This document shows, piece by piece, positions 33,959-42,351 of a stretch of DNA of 64,000 nt. The stretch is from NCBI GenBank assembly GCA_910578865.1, contig CAJTRM010000002.1, positions 124,001-188,000 on the forward strand. The letters are read 5' to 3'. The number at the start of each line of letters is the position of its first letter. The first letter of the stretch is position 1. The stretch comes from an uncultured Dorea sp. (lineage in GTDB: Bacteria > Bacillota_A > Clostridia > Lachnospirales > Lachnospiraceae). Made by a program: the position numbers and the translations under genes. Under the pieces are notes generated by a model, which had not been told where the DNA came from, ran no database searches, and saw only the letters and a list, made by a program, of their open reading frames with translations.

Positions 33959-34786
33959 CTACCTGTCTCCCCACAGCTTCTTAAGCCAAAGATCTGCAAG
34001 GCCGATCCAGGAGATACACGCCTCCTGCACACCGGTACCGTCTGCGCGCCTTACCACCTCTGACGCAAGGCTCAGGCCATGCTCTCCTTCCGGAAAAACA
34101 TGAAGCTCGGCCGCCACCCCCGCCTCCTTCAGCGCTCTCAGCATCATCAGGGAATTCTCCACCGGAACAGTAGCGTCCGTCAGTGTATGCCACAAAAACG
34201 CAGGCGGTGTATGTGCATCCACCCGCTTTTCGATAGATACCGACTCCTTCCATTCGTCAAATCGATCTCCCAGCAGGTTGCGGAAGCTTGGAAGATGTCC
34301 CTTTTTCTCTTCTGATGTGATTACCGGATAGCTTAAGATCATGCCCCTGGCCTTCAAAGTCTTCTTTTCCACTCCAAGCTTTCCAGAGAGCCATTCTTCC
34401 TTCCAGAACACTCCCAGAGAGGCTGCAAGATGGGCCCCCGCAGACGCACCTGCAAGAATGATCCGTTCCGTATCCACACACCAGTCCTCCTGATGCTCAT
34501 GAAGCAGCTTCATCACTGTTCCAAGCTCCAGAAGCGCCGTAGGAAATCTTGCCGGCACTACAGAATAGCGAAGCACGCAGGCATGATAGCCCTGGTTCAT
34601 AAAATGCAGCGCCACAGGTTCTCCCTCCCGGTAGCTTAATTTCTCATAGCCGCCTCCCGGGCAGACCACTACCATGGGACGCTTTTTTACTGCAATCTTT
34701 TCCGCAGGTGTGTCCAGGATATAGGTTTCCAGCTTTGCATAGGACTCAGACCCTTCCGTCTGAATCGGAATCTCCATATACCGCAT
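33959..34786 (-). CDS. alpha/beta hydrolase (BD-FAE/acetyl-esterase-like)
   Basis: A 275-residue alpha/beta hydrolase. The oxyanion loop is VVCPGGGYEKLS, the nucleophile elbow GASAGAHLAAS, the acid in HTLTDATVPVENS and the histidine in PEGEHGLSLAS, a complete serine-hydrolase triad. Relatives include acetyl-xylan and other sugar-ester esterases from gut Clostridia. No signal peptide is present, so it acts inside the cell, perhaps on acetylated oligosaccharides. The start at 34786 is chosen because GGAGG lies 6 bases before it; an upstream in-frame ATG (34819) lacks this. It sits between tpiA and gpmI, past the tpiA terminator. Confidence 0.8.
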   Translation of the reverse strand: MRYMEIPIQTEGSESYAKLETYILDTPAEKIAVKKRPMVVVCPGGGYEKLSYREGEPVALHFMNQGYHACVLRYSVVPARFPTALLELGTVMKLLHEHQEDWCVDTERIILAGASAGAHLAASLGVFWKEEWLSGKLGVEKKTLKARGMILSYPVITSEEKKGHLPSFRNLLGDRFDEWKESVSIEKRVDAHTPPAFLWHTLTDATVPVENSLMMLRALKEAGVAAELHVFPEGEHGLSLASEVVRRADGTGVQEACISWIGLADLWLKKLWGDR

Positions 34787-34821
34787 ACGCAGCCTCCATT
34801 TAAAATTATTTCCTGTCATGT

Positions 34822-34862
34822 TAAGAAAAACAGCTTCGGCCTCTGCATGCAGAAACCGAAGC
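34822..34862 (-). terminator. terminator after tpiA
   Basis: Arms 34833-34847 and 34848-34862 form a 15-base-pair hairpin with two mismatches (GCTTCGG...CCGAAGC), followed on the minus strand by TGTTTTTCTT. It would end or attenuate the gap-pgk-tpiA message before the esterase gene. Confidence 0.8.
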
Positions 34863-34875
34863 AGTCACCTTCTGT

Positions 34876-35625
34876 CTATTTGTAATTCACGATCTTGCCA
34901 AAGTCTGCCTTCAGAGAAGCGCCGCCTACAAGGCCGCCGTCAATGTCCGCCTGTGCAAATAATTCTGCCGCATTGCCTGCATTGACAGATCCGCCGTACT
35001 GGATACGGATAGCTTCTGCGGTAGCGTCGTCATAGATCTCTGCAATACATGCACGGATTCCCGCACATACTTCTTCCGCCTGCTCTGTAGTTGCCGTCTT
35101 TCCTGTCCCGATCGCCCAGATCGGCTCATAAGCGATAACTGCTGTCTTAGCCTGATCTGCCGTTACATTTAAGAAACCTACCTTCACCTGCTGACGGATG
35201 AAATCCATCGTAATTCCCTGCTCTCTCTGCTCAAGAGTCTCTCCGCAGCACATGATCGGTGTAATGCCGTGTTCAAAAGCTTTCAACACTTTTTTATTTA
35301 CCGTTTCATTTGTCTCTGCAAAATACTCTCTTCTCTCTGAGTGTCCCAGCACTACATACTCAACACCGGCGTCTGTGAGCATGGCAGGTGAGATCTCTCC
35401 GGTATATGCACCGTTCTCTTCAAAATACATATTCTCTGCGCCGACCTTGATGTTGCTTCCCTTGCACGCTTCCACCACCGGGATAATATCAATGGCAGGC
35501 ACGCAGAATACGACGTCTACATCTTCACTTGCCACCAGAGGCTTTAACTCTTCCACCAGAGCAACCGCCTCGGTCGGTGTTTTATTCATTTTCCAGTTAC
35601 CTGCTACAATTTTTCTTCTTGCCAT
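34876..35625 (-). CDS. tpiA: triosephosphate isomerase
   Basis: A 249-residue TIM barrel: substrate lysine in AGNWKMNKT, catalytic histidine in VLGHSERREYF, catalytic glutamate in VIAYEPIWAIGTGKTAT and the phosphate loop IQYGGSVNAGNA with GLVGGASLK. It interconverts dihydroxyacetone phosphate and glyceraldehyde 3-phosphate. The start at 35625 (MARRKIV) is supported by AAGGAGA about eight bases before; the upstream frame extension is not needed. It lies 29 bp downstream of pgk and is followed by a strong hairpin terminator. Confidence 0.97.
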   Translation of the reverse strand: MARRKIVAGNWKMNKTPTEAVALVEELKPLVASEDVDVVFCVPAIDIIPVVEACKGSNIKVGAENMYFEENGAYTGEISPAMLTDAGVEYVVLGHSERREYFAETNETVNKKVLKAFEHGITPIMCCGETLEQREQGITMDFIRQQVKVGFLNVTADQAKTAVIAYEPIWAIGTGKTATTEQAEEVCAGIRACIAEIYDDATAEAIRIQYGGSVNAGNAAELFAQADIDGGLVGGASLKADFGKIVNYK

Positions 35626-35654
35626 GATTTTATTCTCCTTCATCATTCAAAACT

Positions 35655-36848
35655 TTATTTATCGTTGGCTGCCGCTACGCCGGGAAGCTCTTTTCCCTCG
35701 AGGAACTCTAAGGAAGCGCCGCCGCCTGTAGAAATATGTGTCATCTTGTCTCCGTAGCCAAGCTGGTTTACAGCCGCCGCAGAATCGCCGCCGCCGATGA
35801 TCGTCGTGGCATCTGTATCTGCAAGAGCTTTCGCAACTGCCTCTGTACCATGAGCAAAATTCGGCATCTCAAAACATCCCATCGGCCCGTTCCATACAAC
35901 AGTCTTAGCGTCTTTGACTGCTTCACAGAAGATAGCCTCTGTCTCCGGTCCGATATCAAGCCCTTCCCAGTCTGCAGGAATTTCTCCCGCTTTTACTACC
36001 TTATGGTCTGCATCGTTGGAAAAATCATCCGCAACGACAGTGTCTACCGGAAGCAGTAATTTCACACCCTTCTCTTTCGCCTTTTTCAGCATATTAAGCG
36101 CATACTCGCAGTAATCTTCCTCCAGAAGAGACTTGCCGACAGAACCTCCCTCTGCCTTGCTGAACGTATAGGACATACCTCCTCCGATGATCAACGTGTC
36201 CACCTTATCAAGAAGATTCTCGATCACGGAAATCTTGCTGGATACTTTCGCGCCGCCAAGAATAGCCACAAACGGACGCTCCGGATTGTTGACCGCATTT
36301 CCGAGGAAATCAATCTCCTTCTGCATTAAGTATCCGACTACCGCCGTATCTACAAACTGAGTAACCCCTACGTTGGAGCAGTGTGCACGGTGAGCCGTGC
36401 CAAATGCATCATTTACAAATACGTCACACAAGGATGCCAGATCTTTGCTGAATGCTTCCCCGTTCTTTGTCTCCTCGGCTCTGTAGCGGGTATTTTCAAG
36501 AAGAACCACTTCCCCGTCCTTCATAGCCTCCACGGCTGCTTTTGCATTTTCTCCCACCACCACTGCGTCAGCGGCAAATATTACTTCCTGCCCGAGCAGT
36601 TCAGACAGACGGGATGCCACAGGCGCCAGGGATAGCTCCGGCTTTGGCTCTCCTTTCGGTTTTCCCAGATGAGAACAAAGGATTACCCTTCCGCCGTCGG
36701 CAATCAGCTTTTTAATGGTAGGAAGTGCGGCCACAAGACGGTTCTCGTCTGTGATCTTTCCGTCGATCAGCGGAACATTAAAGTCGCACCTTACCAATAC
36801 TTTTTTGCCTTTTACATTGATATCGTCAACTGATTTTTTATTAAGCAT
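35655..36848 (-). CDS. pgk: phosphoglycerate kinase
   Basis: A 397-residue glycolytic kinase making ATP from 1,3-bisphosphoglycerate. Landmarks: VLVRCDFNVPL, SHLGKPKGEP, FVNDAFGTAHRAHCS, the ATP-site GGAKVSSKI, and the hinge GGGDSAAAVNQLG with HISTGGGASLEFLEGKELPG. The ATG at 36848 follows AGGAGG by seven bases and matches normal length; the longer reading frame to 36914 runs into the terminator hairpin. It lies behind gap, separated by that hairpin, so some of its transcription may be read-through. Confidence 0.97.
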   Translation of the reverse strand: MLNKKSVDDINVKGKKVLVRCDFNVPLIDGKITDENRLVAALPTIKKLIADGGRVILCSHLGKPKGEPKPELSLAPVASRLSELLGQEVIFAADAVVVGENAKAAVEAMKDGEVVLLENTRYRAEETKNGEAFSKDLASLCDVFVNDAFGTAHRAHCSNVGVTQFVDTAVVGYLMQKEIDFLGNAVNNPERPFVAILGGAKVSSKISVIENLLDKVDTLIIGGGMSYTFSKAEGGSVGKSLLEEDYCEYALNMLKKAKEKGVKLLLPVDTVVADDFSNDADHKVVKAGEIPADWEGLDIGPETEAIFCEAVKDAKTVVWNGPMGCFEMPNFAHGTEAVAKALADTDATTIIGGGDSAAAVNQLGYGDKMTHISTGGGASLEFLEGKELPGVAAANDK

Positions 36849-36893
36849 ATGGTTGCCTCCTATGTTATATGAAACTTCGTTTCTGAATCTGAT

Positions 36894-36930
36894 AAAAAGG
36901 ATCCGGTCCAACAAGACCGGACCCTTTTTT
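36894..36930. terminator. bidirectional terminator between gap and pgk
   Basis: Arms 36899-36908 and 36915-36924 (GGATCCGGTC / GACCGGACCC, one mismatch) with T-runs on both strands (CTTTTTT on plus, CCTTTTTATC on minus). Placed between two glycolytic genes of the same direction, it may be a partial terminator that keeps gap mRNA in excess. Confidence 0.8.
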
Positions 36931-37010
36931 GAGTCTTAATTATATTCCTGCACAGCAATTGCCGAAATTGATTCATCTGACTTCAGCATCTGCCGCGGGA
37001 TTCAAATACT

Positions 37011-38024
37011 CTATGCTAATTCTGAGAAATATTTGATTGTCCTTACCATCTGGCTTGTGTAAGAATTCTCATTGTCATACCAGGATACAACCTGAACCTG
37101 TGTGGTATTGTTGTCTAATGGAAGCACCATTGTCTGAGTTGCATCAAACAGAGAACCGAATCTCATACCGATTACGTCGCTGGATACGATCTCGTCTGTA
37201 TTATATCCGAAAGACTCTGTAGCTGCTGCTTTCATTGCTGCATTTACATCATCTACAGTTACATTGCCCTCAACAACTGCCGTAAGGATTGTTGTGGATC
37301 CTGTCGGGGTCGGAACACGCTGAGCAGCGCCGATCAGCTTGCCGTTCAGTTCAGGAATAACAAGGCCGATAGCTTTTGCTGCGCCTGTGCTGTTCGGAAC
37401 GATATTAATCGCTGCTGCACGGGATCTTCTTAAGTCACCTTTTCTCTGCGGTCCGTCAAGTGTCATCTGGTCGCCTGTATAAGCATGGATGGTCTGCATA
37501 ATACCGGATTTGATTGCTGCAAGGTCGTTGAGCGCCTTAGCCATAGGTGCTAAACAGTTTGTTGTACAGGAAGCAGCAGAGATAACTGTATCCTCCGGTT
37601 TCAGTTCTGTATGGTTAACATTATATACGATCGTAGGAAGATCATTTCCTGCCGGTGCAGAAATAACAACTTTTCTTGCGCCTGCTTTGATGTGGGCGGA
37701 TGCTTTGTCTTTTGATGTGTAGAAGCCTGTACACTCAAGAACAACGTCTACTCCGATCTCACCCCATGGGAGTTCCTCGGCATTAGCTTTTGCATAGATT
37801 TTGATCTCTTTTCCGTCAACGATGATAGAGTCCTCTGTTGCCTCTACCTTGTCACACAGAGCATATCTTCCCTGAGAAGAATCATACTTTAATAAATGTG
37901 CAAGCATCTTAGGAGATGTCAAGTCGTTGATTGCAACCACTTCATATCCTTCTGCTCCAAACATCTGACGGAATGCAAGACGTCCAATACGTCCGAATCC
38001 ATTAATTGCTACTTTTACTGCCAT
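37011..38024 (-). CDS. gap: glyceraldehyde-3-phosphate dehydrogenase (NAD-dependent)
   Basis: A 337-residue GAPDH: NAD-binding INGFGRIGRLAF, catalytic cysteine in SAASCTTNCLAPMAK, HAYTGDQMTLDGPQRKGDLRRSRAAAINIVPNSTGAAKAIG, and WYDNENSYTSQMVRT. It yields 1,3-bisphosphoglycerate and NADH. AGGAGG precedes the ATG by seven bases. It has its own strong promoter about 100 bases upstream with a palindrome in the leader, and heads the gap-pgk-tpiA block. No cggR-type repressor gene lies upstream. Confidence 0.98.
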   Translation of the reverse strand: MAVKVAINGFGRIGRLAFRQMFGAEGYEVVAINDLTSPKMLAHLLKYDSSQGRYALCDKVEATEDSIIVDGKEIKIYAKANAEELPWGEIGVDVVLECTGFYTSKDKASAHIKAGARKVVISAPAGNDLPTIVYNVNHTELKPEDTVISAASCTTNCLAPMAKALNDLAAIKSGIMQTIHAYTGDQMTLDGPQRKGDLRRSRAAAINIVPNSTGAAKAIGLVIPELNGKLIGAAQRVPTPTGSTTILTAVVEGNVTVDDVNAAMKAAATESFGYNTDEIVSSDVIGMRFGSLFDATQTMVLPLDNNTTQVQVVSWYDNENSYTSQMVRTIKYFSELA

Positions 38025-38083
38025 GATTAATTCCTCCTAAAGTTTGTTTTAACTGGTTTTCACAGTCCTATATTGCGAATTCC

Positions 38084-38096
38084 TTAACATTGTTAA
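38084..38096. promoter_or_regulatory. palindrome in the gap leader, candidate operator
   Basis: The sequence TTAACA-T-TGTTAA is perfectly symmetric, with weaker symmetry continuing outward (GAATTCC ... AAGAATC). It lies about 12 to 25 bases downstream of the expected transcription start, where a bound repressor could act as a roadblock. It has the half-sites of a Rex box in the opposite arrangement, so Rex is unlikely. Confidence 0.45.
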
Positions 38097-38116
38097 AGAA
38101 TCATCAACTGGAATTA

Positions 38117-38145
38117 TTGTACTAAATCTGATACAAAAATTCAAG
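38117..38145 (-). promoter_or_regulatory. sigma-A promoter of gap
   Basis: Minus strand: -35 TTGAAT (38145-38140), 17-base spacer, -10 TACAAT (38122-38117). It gives a leader of about 85 bases before the gap start codon. Confidence 0.78.
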
Positions 38146-38159
38146 CCTCTTTTGTATTT

Positions 38160-38981
38160 TTATGGAAGTTGCTTAAAAACCGGACGGCGTTTGGCGAATT
38201 CTGCATAAAATTTAAATCCACAGGACTTTAAAATGTCTGACGCCTTCTCAAAATCATAGGCAATATGCTCCGGGCAGTGCCCGTCTGCCCCTACTGTCAC
38301 GATCTCTCCCCCAAGCTCCCGGAACCTTTTTAAAACATCCTGGTGGGGATGCGCAAACGGAAGGCCGTATTTCAGACCGGCCATATTAAGTTCCATCCCT
38401 TTCCCTTTCTGCACAAGCTCACGCAGGATCTCGTCAATGATATCTGCATACCGCGCGTAGCTGTACTGCGCCTCTCTGCCCGCACCATAACGGACCACAT
38501 AATCCAGATGGCCCAGAACGTCAAAATCTTCAAACAGCCGGATATCCGATAGCATTTCTTCAAAAGTAAGCCGGTATACCTCTTCGTCCGACCGGCCGGT
38601 AAACAACTGGCCGGCAGCCGGATCCATAGACTGGATGCTGTGGACAGAACCGATGACAAAATCAAATGGATACTTCCTTACAAAAGACCGGTAATAATCC
38701 CCGAGATGGGGCTGAAGTCCGAGCTCCACCCCGATTCTTATCTCTATCTCGCCCCGGTACTTTTCCTGCAGGGGCCGCAGCACTTCAAAATAGGCCTCCG
38801 GATCAAAAATACTCTCTTCGCCCCACTCCATATCATCCTTATCAAAATGGTCTGTAAAACAGATTGTGTGAAGTCCCTTGCTGACGGCTCCTTTCACCAT
38901 CTCTTCCGGCGTCGATCCTGAGTCATGGGAAAAGTTTGAATGCATATGCACATCTGCTGTTATTATATCTGCTCTCGTCAT
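38160..38981 (-). CDS. PHP-domain phosphatase, histidinol-phosphatase (HisJ/HisK) family
   Basis: A 273-residue PHP-fold metal-dependent phosphoesterase. Metal-binding motifs are ADVHMHSNFSHDSG, ICFTDHFD, GVELGLQPH, IGSVHSI, FDVLGHLDYVVRYG and TVGADGHCPEHI. The family includes histidinol-phosphatase, the penultimate step of histidine synthesis. No other his gene is nearby; it is the last gene of the iscR-iscS-iscU-mnmA cluster, 3 bp after mnmA, so a different phosphate substrate is possible. GGAGACAG precedes its ATG. Confidence 0.82.
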   Translation of the reverse strand: MTRADIITADVHMHSNFSHDSGSTPEEMVKGAVSKGLHTICFTDHFDKDDMEWGEESIFDPEAYFEVLRPLQEKYRGEIEIRIGVELGLQPHLGDYYRSFVRKYPFDFVIGSVHSIQSMDPAAGQLFTGRSDEEVYRLTFEEMLSDIRLFEDFDVLGHLDYVVRYGAGREAQYSYARYADIIDEILRELVQKGKGMELNMAGLKYGLPFAHPHQDVLKRFRELGGEIVTVGADGHCPEHIAYDFEKASDILKSCGFKFYAEFAKRRPVFKQLP

Positions 38982-38984
38982 GTC

Positions 38985-40070
38985 TTATCTGTCTCCTATA
39001 ATCGTCCCGCCGCCCAGTACATACTCCCCGTCATACATCACTACGGCCTGCCCGGGAGTGATGGCCCTCTGCGGCTCTTCAAAAACACACAATATCTCAT
39101 CATCGTCTATTTGTTCTGCGGTGCACCAGGCACCTCTGTGGTTATAGCGGATCTTTGCCCACACCCGCCGCGGTTCTTTGAGATTCTCCACAGCCATAAA
39201 ATTCACATGATCTGCCCTCACATACACAGACAACGACTCTTCATGGCTTCCGATGACCACCTCGTTCGTCTCCGGACGGATCTCAAGGACAAATACCGGA
39301 TATCCGAGCGCCAGGCCCAGGCCTTTCCGCTGGCCCACTGTATAATGGATGATCCCTCTGTGCCGTCCCACCACCGTTCCGTCCGAAGTTACAAAATTAC
39401 CCGGCACTGCCCGAATTCCCGCCGTTTCTTCTATATATAGAGCGTAATCTCCGTCCGGCACAAAACAGATATCCTGGCTGTCCGGCTTGCCGGCCACCTT
39501 AAGGCCAAGGGTTTTGGCCATCCGGCGGATCTCATCCTTGGAGTATTCTCCCACCGGCATCCGGGTACGCTCTAACTGCTCCTGAGTCAGACTGTAAAGG
39601 GCATAAGTCTGGTCTTTCTCCCCCGTTGCCGAGGTGCGGACAGACCATCTCCCATTCGGGAGCCTGTCAATCCTTGCGTAATGCCCGGTGGCAATATAGT
39701 CCGCCCCGATCTCCATACTCCTTCTGAGAAGCGCTTCCCACTTTACATAACGGTTGCATGCAATACAGGGGTTCGGGGTTCTGCCGTTTCTGTATTCATC
39801 TATGAAATAGTCTATGACCTTGCTTTTGAATTCCTTCTTAAAATTCATAACATAATACGGAATGTCAAGAGCGGCTGCCACTCTTCTCGCATCCTCGACG
39901 GCGCTCAGTCCACAGCATCCGCCGTTTTCTTCCTGAACGACTTTTTCTTCCTCCTGCCAGATCTGCATGGTTACGCCGATCACATCATATCCCTGCTCTT
40001 TTAAAAGCCATGCGGCCACCGACGAATCTACCCCTCCGGACATTCCCACTACTACTTTTTTCTTTTCCAT
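38985..40070 (-). CDS. mnmA: tRNA-specific 2-thiouridylase MnmA
   Basis: A 361-residue enzyme that thiolates U34 of tRNA-Lys, -Glu and -Gln. It has the PP-loop GMSGGVDSS, a catalytic cysteine in NPCIACNRYVKW (about residue 102) and the second cysteine in DSQDICFVPDG, followed by the C-terminal domain (HYTVGQRKGLG). The sulfur comes from the cysteine desulfurase encoded two genes upstream. The gene starts 14 bp after iscU, with GGAGAG before the ATG, which links tRNA thiolation to the Fe-S/sulfur operon. Confidence 0.96.
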   Translation of the reverse strand: MEKKKVVVGMSGGVDSSVAAWLLKEQGYDVIGVTMQIWQEEEKVVQEENGGCCGLSAVEDARRVAAALDIPYYVMNFKKEFKSKVIDYFIDEYRNGRTPNPCIACNRYVKWEALLRRSMEIGADYIATGHYARIDRLPNGRWSVRTSATGEKDQTYALYSLTQEQLERTRMPVGEYSKDEIRRMAKTLGLKVAGKPDSQDICFVPDGDYALYIEETAGIRAVPGNFVTSDGTVVGRHRGIIHYTVGQRKGLGLALGYPVFVLEIRPETNEVVIGSHEESLSVYVRADHVNFMAVENLKEPRRVWAKIRYNHRGAWCTAEQIDDDEILCVFEEPQRAITPGQAVVMYDGEYVLGGGTIIGDR

Positions 40071-40084
40071 ACCAACTCTCCGGC

Positions 40085-40525
40085 CTAATATTCCTCTTCT
40101 TCCTCCTCATCCTCGTGGATATCGGATTTTGGCTTTTCTAAGCCCTCAATCTCAATGTCATGCTTCTGGGCATAATCCCAGAGCGCCGCGTGGATTGCCT
40201 CTTCTGCCAGGAGAGAACAGTGCACTTTTACCGGCGGAAGCCCGTCAAGAGCCTCCATAACCACCTGATTCGTGACCTTCATGGCCTCCTGAATGCTCTT
40301 TCCCTTAACAAGCTCTGTTGCCATACTGCTGGTAGCCACTGCCGCACCGCATCCGAAAGTTTTGAACTTTACATCACGGATCATCTGATCCTCGTTGATA
40401 TCCAGATATACCCGCATGATATCTCCGCACTTTGCATTACCAACGGTGCCTATACCGCTCGCATTCTCGATCTCCCCCACATTCCTTGGATTCTGGAAAT
40501 GATCCATTACTTTTTCTGAATACAT
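40085..40525 (-). CDS. iscU: Fe-S cluster assembly scaffold IscU/NifU
   Basis: A 146-residue scaffold on which new Fe-S clusters are built. The three ligand cysteines are in GNAKCGDIM, FGCGAAVATSSMATELVKGK and VHCSLLAEEAI, all conserved. The C-terminus is a strongly acidic tail (HEDEEEEEEY) not needed by the core fold. It follows iscS by 2 bp with AAGGAGAAAT before the start. The long Fe-S gene list in the Hdr-Flx operon makes this cluster relevant to the whole window. Confidence 0.95.
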   Translation of the reverse strand: MYSEKVMDHFQNPRNVGEIENASGIGTVGNAKCGDIMRVYLDINEDQMIRDVKFKTFGCGAAVATSSMATELVKGKSIQEAMKVTNQVVMEALDGLPPVKVHCSLLAEEAIHAALWDYAQKHDIEIEGLEKPKSDIHEDEEEEEEY

Positions 40526-40527
40526 CT

Positions 40528-41709
40528 TTATTTCTCCTTCTTTACGAAATCTTCATATAACGGTGACATATCTCTGAGTCTTCCCACAATCTCCTTGAGG
40601 CTCTCAACCACATAATCAATATCCTCTTTTGTGATCTCTTCGTTGATAGTAAGTCTCAGAGAACCGTGAGCGATCTCATGGGGCAGGCCGATGGCCAGCA
40701 GTACATGGGACGGATCCAGGGATCCTGACGTACAGGCCGAACCGCTGGAGGCACAGATCCCTTTTCCGTCCAGCATGATCAGCAGCGACTCTCCTTCAAT
40801 AAAACGGAAACTGAAATTGGCATTGTTGGGCAGACGGTCTTTTCTGTGCCCGTTTAGCCTGCTATATGGAATTTCATCAAGAACCCGGCCGATCAGATAA
40901 TCCCTTACTTCCAGTTCCTTCTGCACGCGTTCCTCTCTTGTGGCCGCCGCACGTCTGGCCGCCGCTCCCATCCCTATGATCCCGGGAACATTTTCTGTAC
41001 CGGCCCGTCTTTTACGCTCCTGCGCTCCGCCATGGATAAAGGAGCGGATCTTCACACCCTTTCGGATATACAAAAATCCAATACCTTTCGGACCGTTCAG
41101 CTTGTGTCCGCTGGCACTTAACATATCAATCCGGCACTCGTCCACATCTATGGGGAGCTGCCCGTATGCCTGCACCGCATCTGTATGAAAGAGCACTTCG
41201 TGCTCCCTGGCAATGCCGCCGATCTCACGGATCGGCTGAATCGTCCCGATCTCGTTATTGGCATACATGACCGATATCAGAATGGTGGTCGGACGGATTG
41301 CCGCCCTCAGCTCATCCAGCGAAATTTTCCCGTCCTCATCTACATCCAGATAAGTAATCTCGAATCCTTGCCTCTCAAGATACTCTGCCGTGTGAAGAAC
41401 CGCATGGTGCTCAATCTTCGTCGTAATAATATGGTTCCCTTTCTTCCTGTAAGCTTCGGCAGCTGCCTTCAAAGCCCAGTTGTCAGACTCCGACCCTCCT
41501 GCCGTAAAATAAATCTCATTGCTGTTTGCCCCCAGCGTCTCCGCTATGATATCCCTCTGCCTGCTCACCGCTTCTTTATTGTCAGACGCAAAGCGGTAGA
41601 CACTGGACGGATTGGCAAAATGCTCCGAAAAATACGGGAGCATAGCATCTAAAACCTCCGGCGCCGTCTTCGTTGTCGCCGCATTATCCATATATAAAAA
41701 TCTGTCCAT
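40528..41709 (-). CDS. iscS: cysteine desulfurase
   Basis: A 393-residue class V aminotransferase-fold PLP enzyme giving persulfide sulfur from cysteine to IscU and MnmA. Visible: MDNAATTKT at the start, HVLFHTDAVQAYGQ, PLP lysine in SASGHKLNGPKGIG, and the mobile catalytic cysteine in ASSGSACTSGSLDPSHVL. The ATG at 41709 is preferred because the first in-frame start (41721) immediately abuts GAGG. It is 72 bp downstream of iscR and 2 bp before iscU. Confidence 0.96.
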   Translation of the reverse strand: MDRFLYMDNAATTKTAPEVLDAMLPYFSEHFANPSSVYRFASDNKEAVSRQRDIIAETLGANSNEIYFTAGGSESDNWALKAAAEAYRKKGNHIITTKIEHHAVLHTAEYLERQGFEITYLDVDEDGKISLDELRAAIRPTTILISVMYANNEIGTIQPIREIGGIAREHEVLFHTDAVQAYGQLPIDVDECRIDMLSASGHKLNGPKGIGFLYIRKGVKIRSFIHGGAQERKRRAGTENVPGIIGMGAAARRAAATREERVQKELEVRDYLIGRVLDEIPYSRLNGHRKDRLPNNANFSFRFIEGESLLIMLDGKGICASSGSACTSGSLDPSHVLLAIGLPHEIAHGSLRLTINEEITKEDIDYVVESLKEIVGRLRDMSPLYEDFVKKEK

Positions 41710-41781
41710 CCTATTCACCATCCTCTTTTTCTTTATGAGGCGTCAGACGCCCTCTATAGATATGAATTCCAAAATACACTG

Positions 41782-42243
41782 CTATGTGGCACCGCATGAG
41801 GAGCCGTTTAGACCGCCGCATGGATTCAGTGCCCTGCTTTCCCGCACCAACTCATCCAGCATGATCTGATCCACCGTCTCGTTGATGCTGTCATTGATCT
41901 TCTGCCAGACATATTTGGTAACACAGCTGTCAGAAGCCATACAGCCTCCTTCTGAATAGAACGCCGCGCACTTCACCGGCTCCAGGCTTCCTTCCAATGC
42001 CCTGAGCACATCCCCCACAGATATCTCTTCGGCCCTTTTCGCCAGAACATACCCGCCGGATGCTCCGCGGATACTTTTTACCAGCCCTCCCTTTTTAAGA
42101 AGCGCCACCAGCTGCTCCAGATATCTCTCAGAAATGTCCTGCCGCGCTGCAATATTACTGATGGAAACCGGCTCACTCTCACTGTACCTGGCAAGATCGA
42201 TCAATGCCCGAAGTCCGTACCTCCCCTTTGTGGAAAGCTTCAT
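41782..42243 (-). CDS. iscR: Rrf2-family Fe-S regulator IscR
   Basis: A 153-residue regulator with an N-terminal winged helix (MKLSTKGRYGLRALIDLA, DISERYLEQLVALLKKGGLVKSIRGASGGYVLA). Three cysteines in CAAFYSEGGCMASDSC match the cluster-binding site of IscR-type Rrf2 proteins, distinguishing it from CymR, which lacks them. The C-terminus has extra cysteines (NPCGGLNGSSCGAT). It heads the isc cluster and a symmetric site overlaps its own transcription start, suggesting autoregulation by Fe-S status. Confidence 0.92.
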   Translation of the reverse strand: MKLSTKGRYGLRALIDLARYSESEPVSISNIAARQDISERYLEQLVALLKKGGLVKSIRGASGGYVLAKRAEEISVGDVLRALEGSLEPVKCAAFYSEGGCMASDSCVTKYVWQKINDSINETVDQIMLDELVRESRALNPCGGLNGSSCGAT

Positions 42244-42260
42244 CCTCTCACCTTCTTTAC

Positions 42261-42284
42261 AATCCCCAGTATTTTACTAGGATT
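42261..42284. promoter_or_regulatory. candidate IscR operator
   Basis: A 24-base inverted repeat, AATCCCCAGTA-TT-TTACTAGGATT in plus-strand form (arms AATCCnnAGTA / TACTnGGATT). It lies just downstream of the expected iscR start of transcription and upstream of its ribosome site, the placement for autorepression. The protein that binds it is inferred from context. Confidence 0.6.
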
Positions 42285-42293
42285 TCTTTCTGT

Positions 42294-42322
42294 AGAATAA
42301 CATCCCATTTTAGTTCTGTCAA
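42294..42322 (-). promoter_or_regulatory. sigma-A promoter of the iscR-iscS-iscU-mnmA cluster
   Basis: Minus strand: perfect -35 TTGACA (42322-42317), 17-base spacer, -10 TATTCT (42299-42294). The candidate IscR operator follows directly. Confidence 0.8.
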
Positions 42323-42351
42323 GCATTTCTGGGGAATATGCTGTAATAATA

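Noticed and set aside
32349..33974. Longer gpmI reading frame overlapping the esterase gene
   Set aside because: The added 29 residues do not fit the family, and AAAGGAG precedes ATG 33887.
38084..38096. Rex box upstream of gap
   Set aside because: Half-sites are in the opposite order (TTAACA...TGTTAA) with one-base spacing instead of TTGTTAA-N4-TTAACAA.
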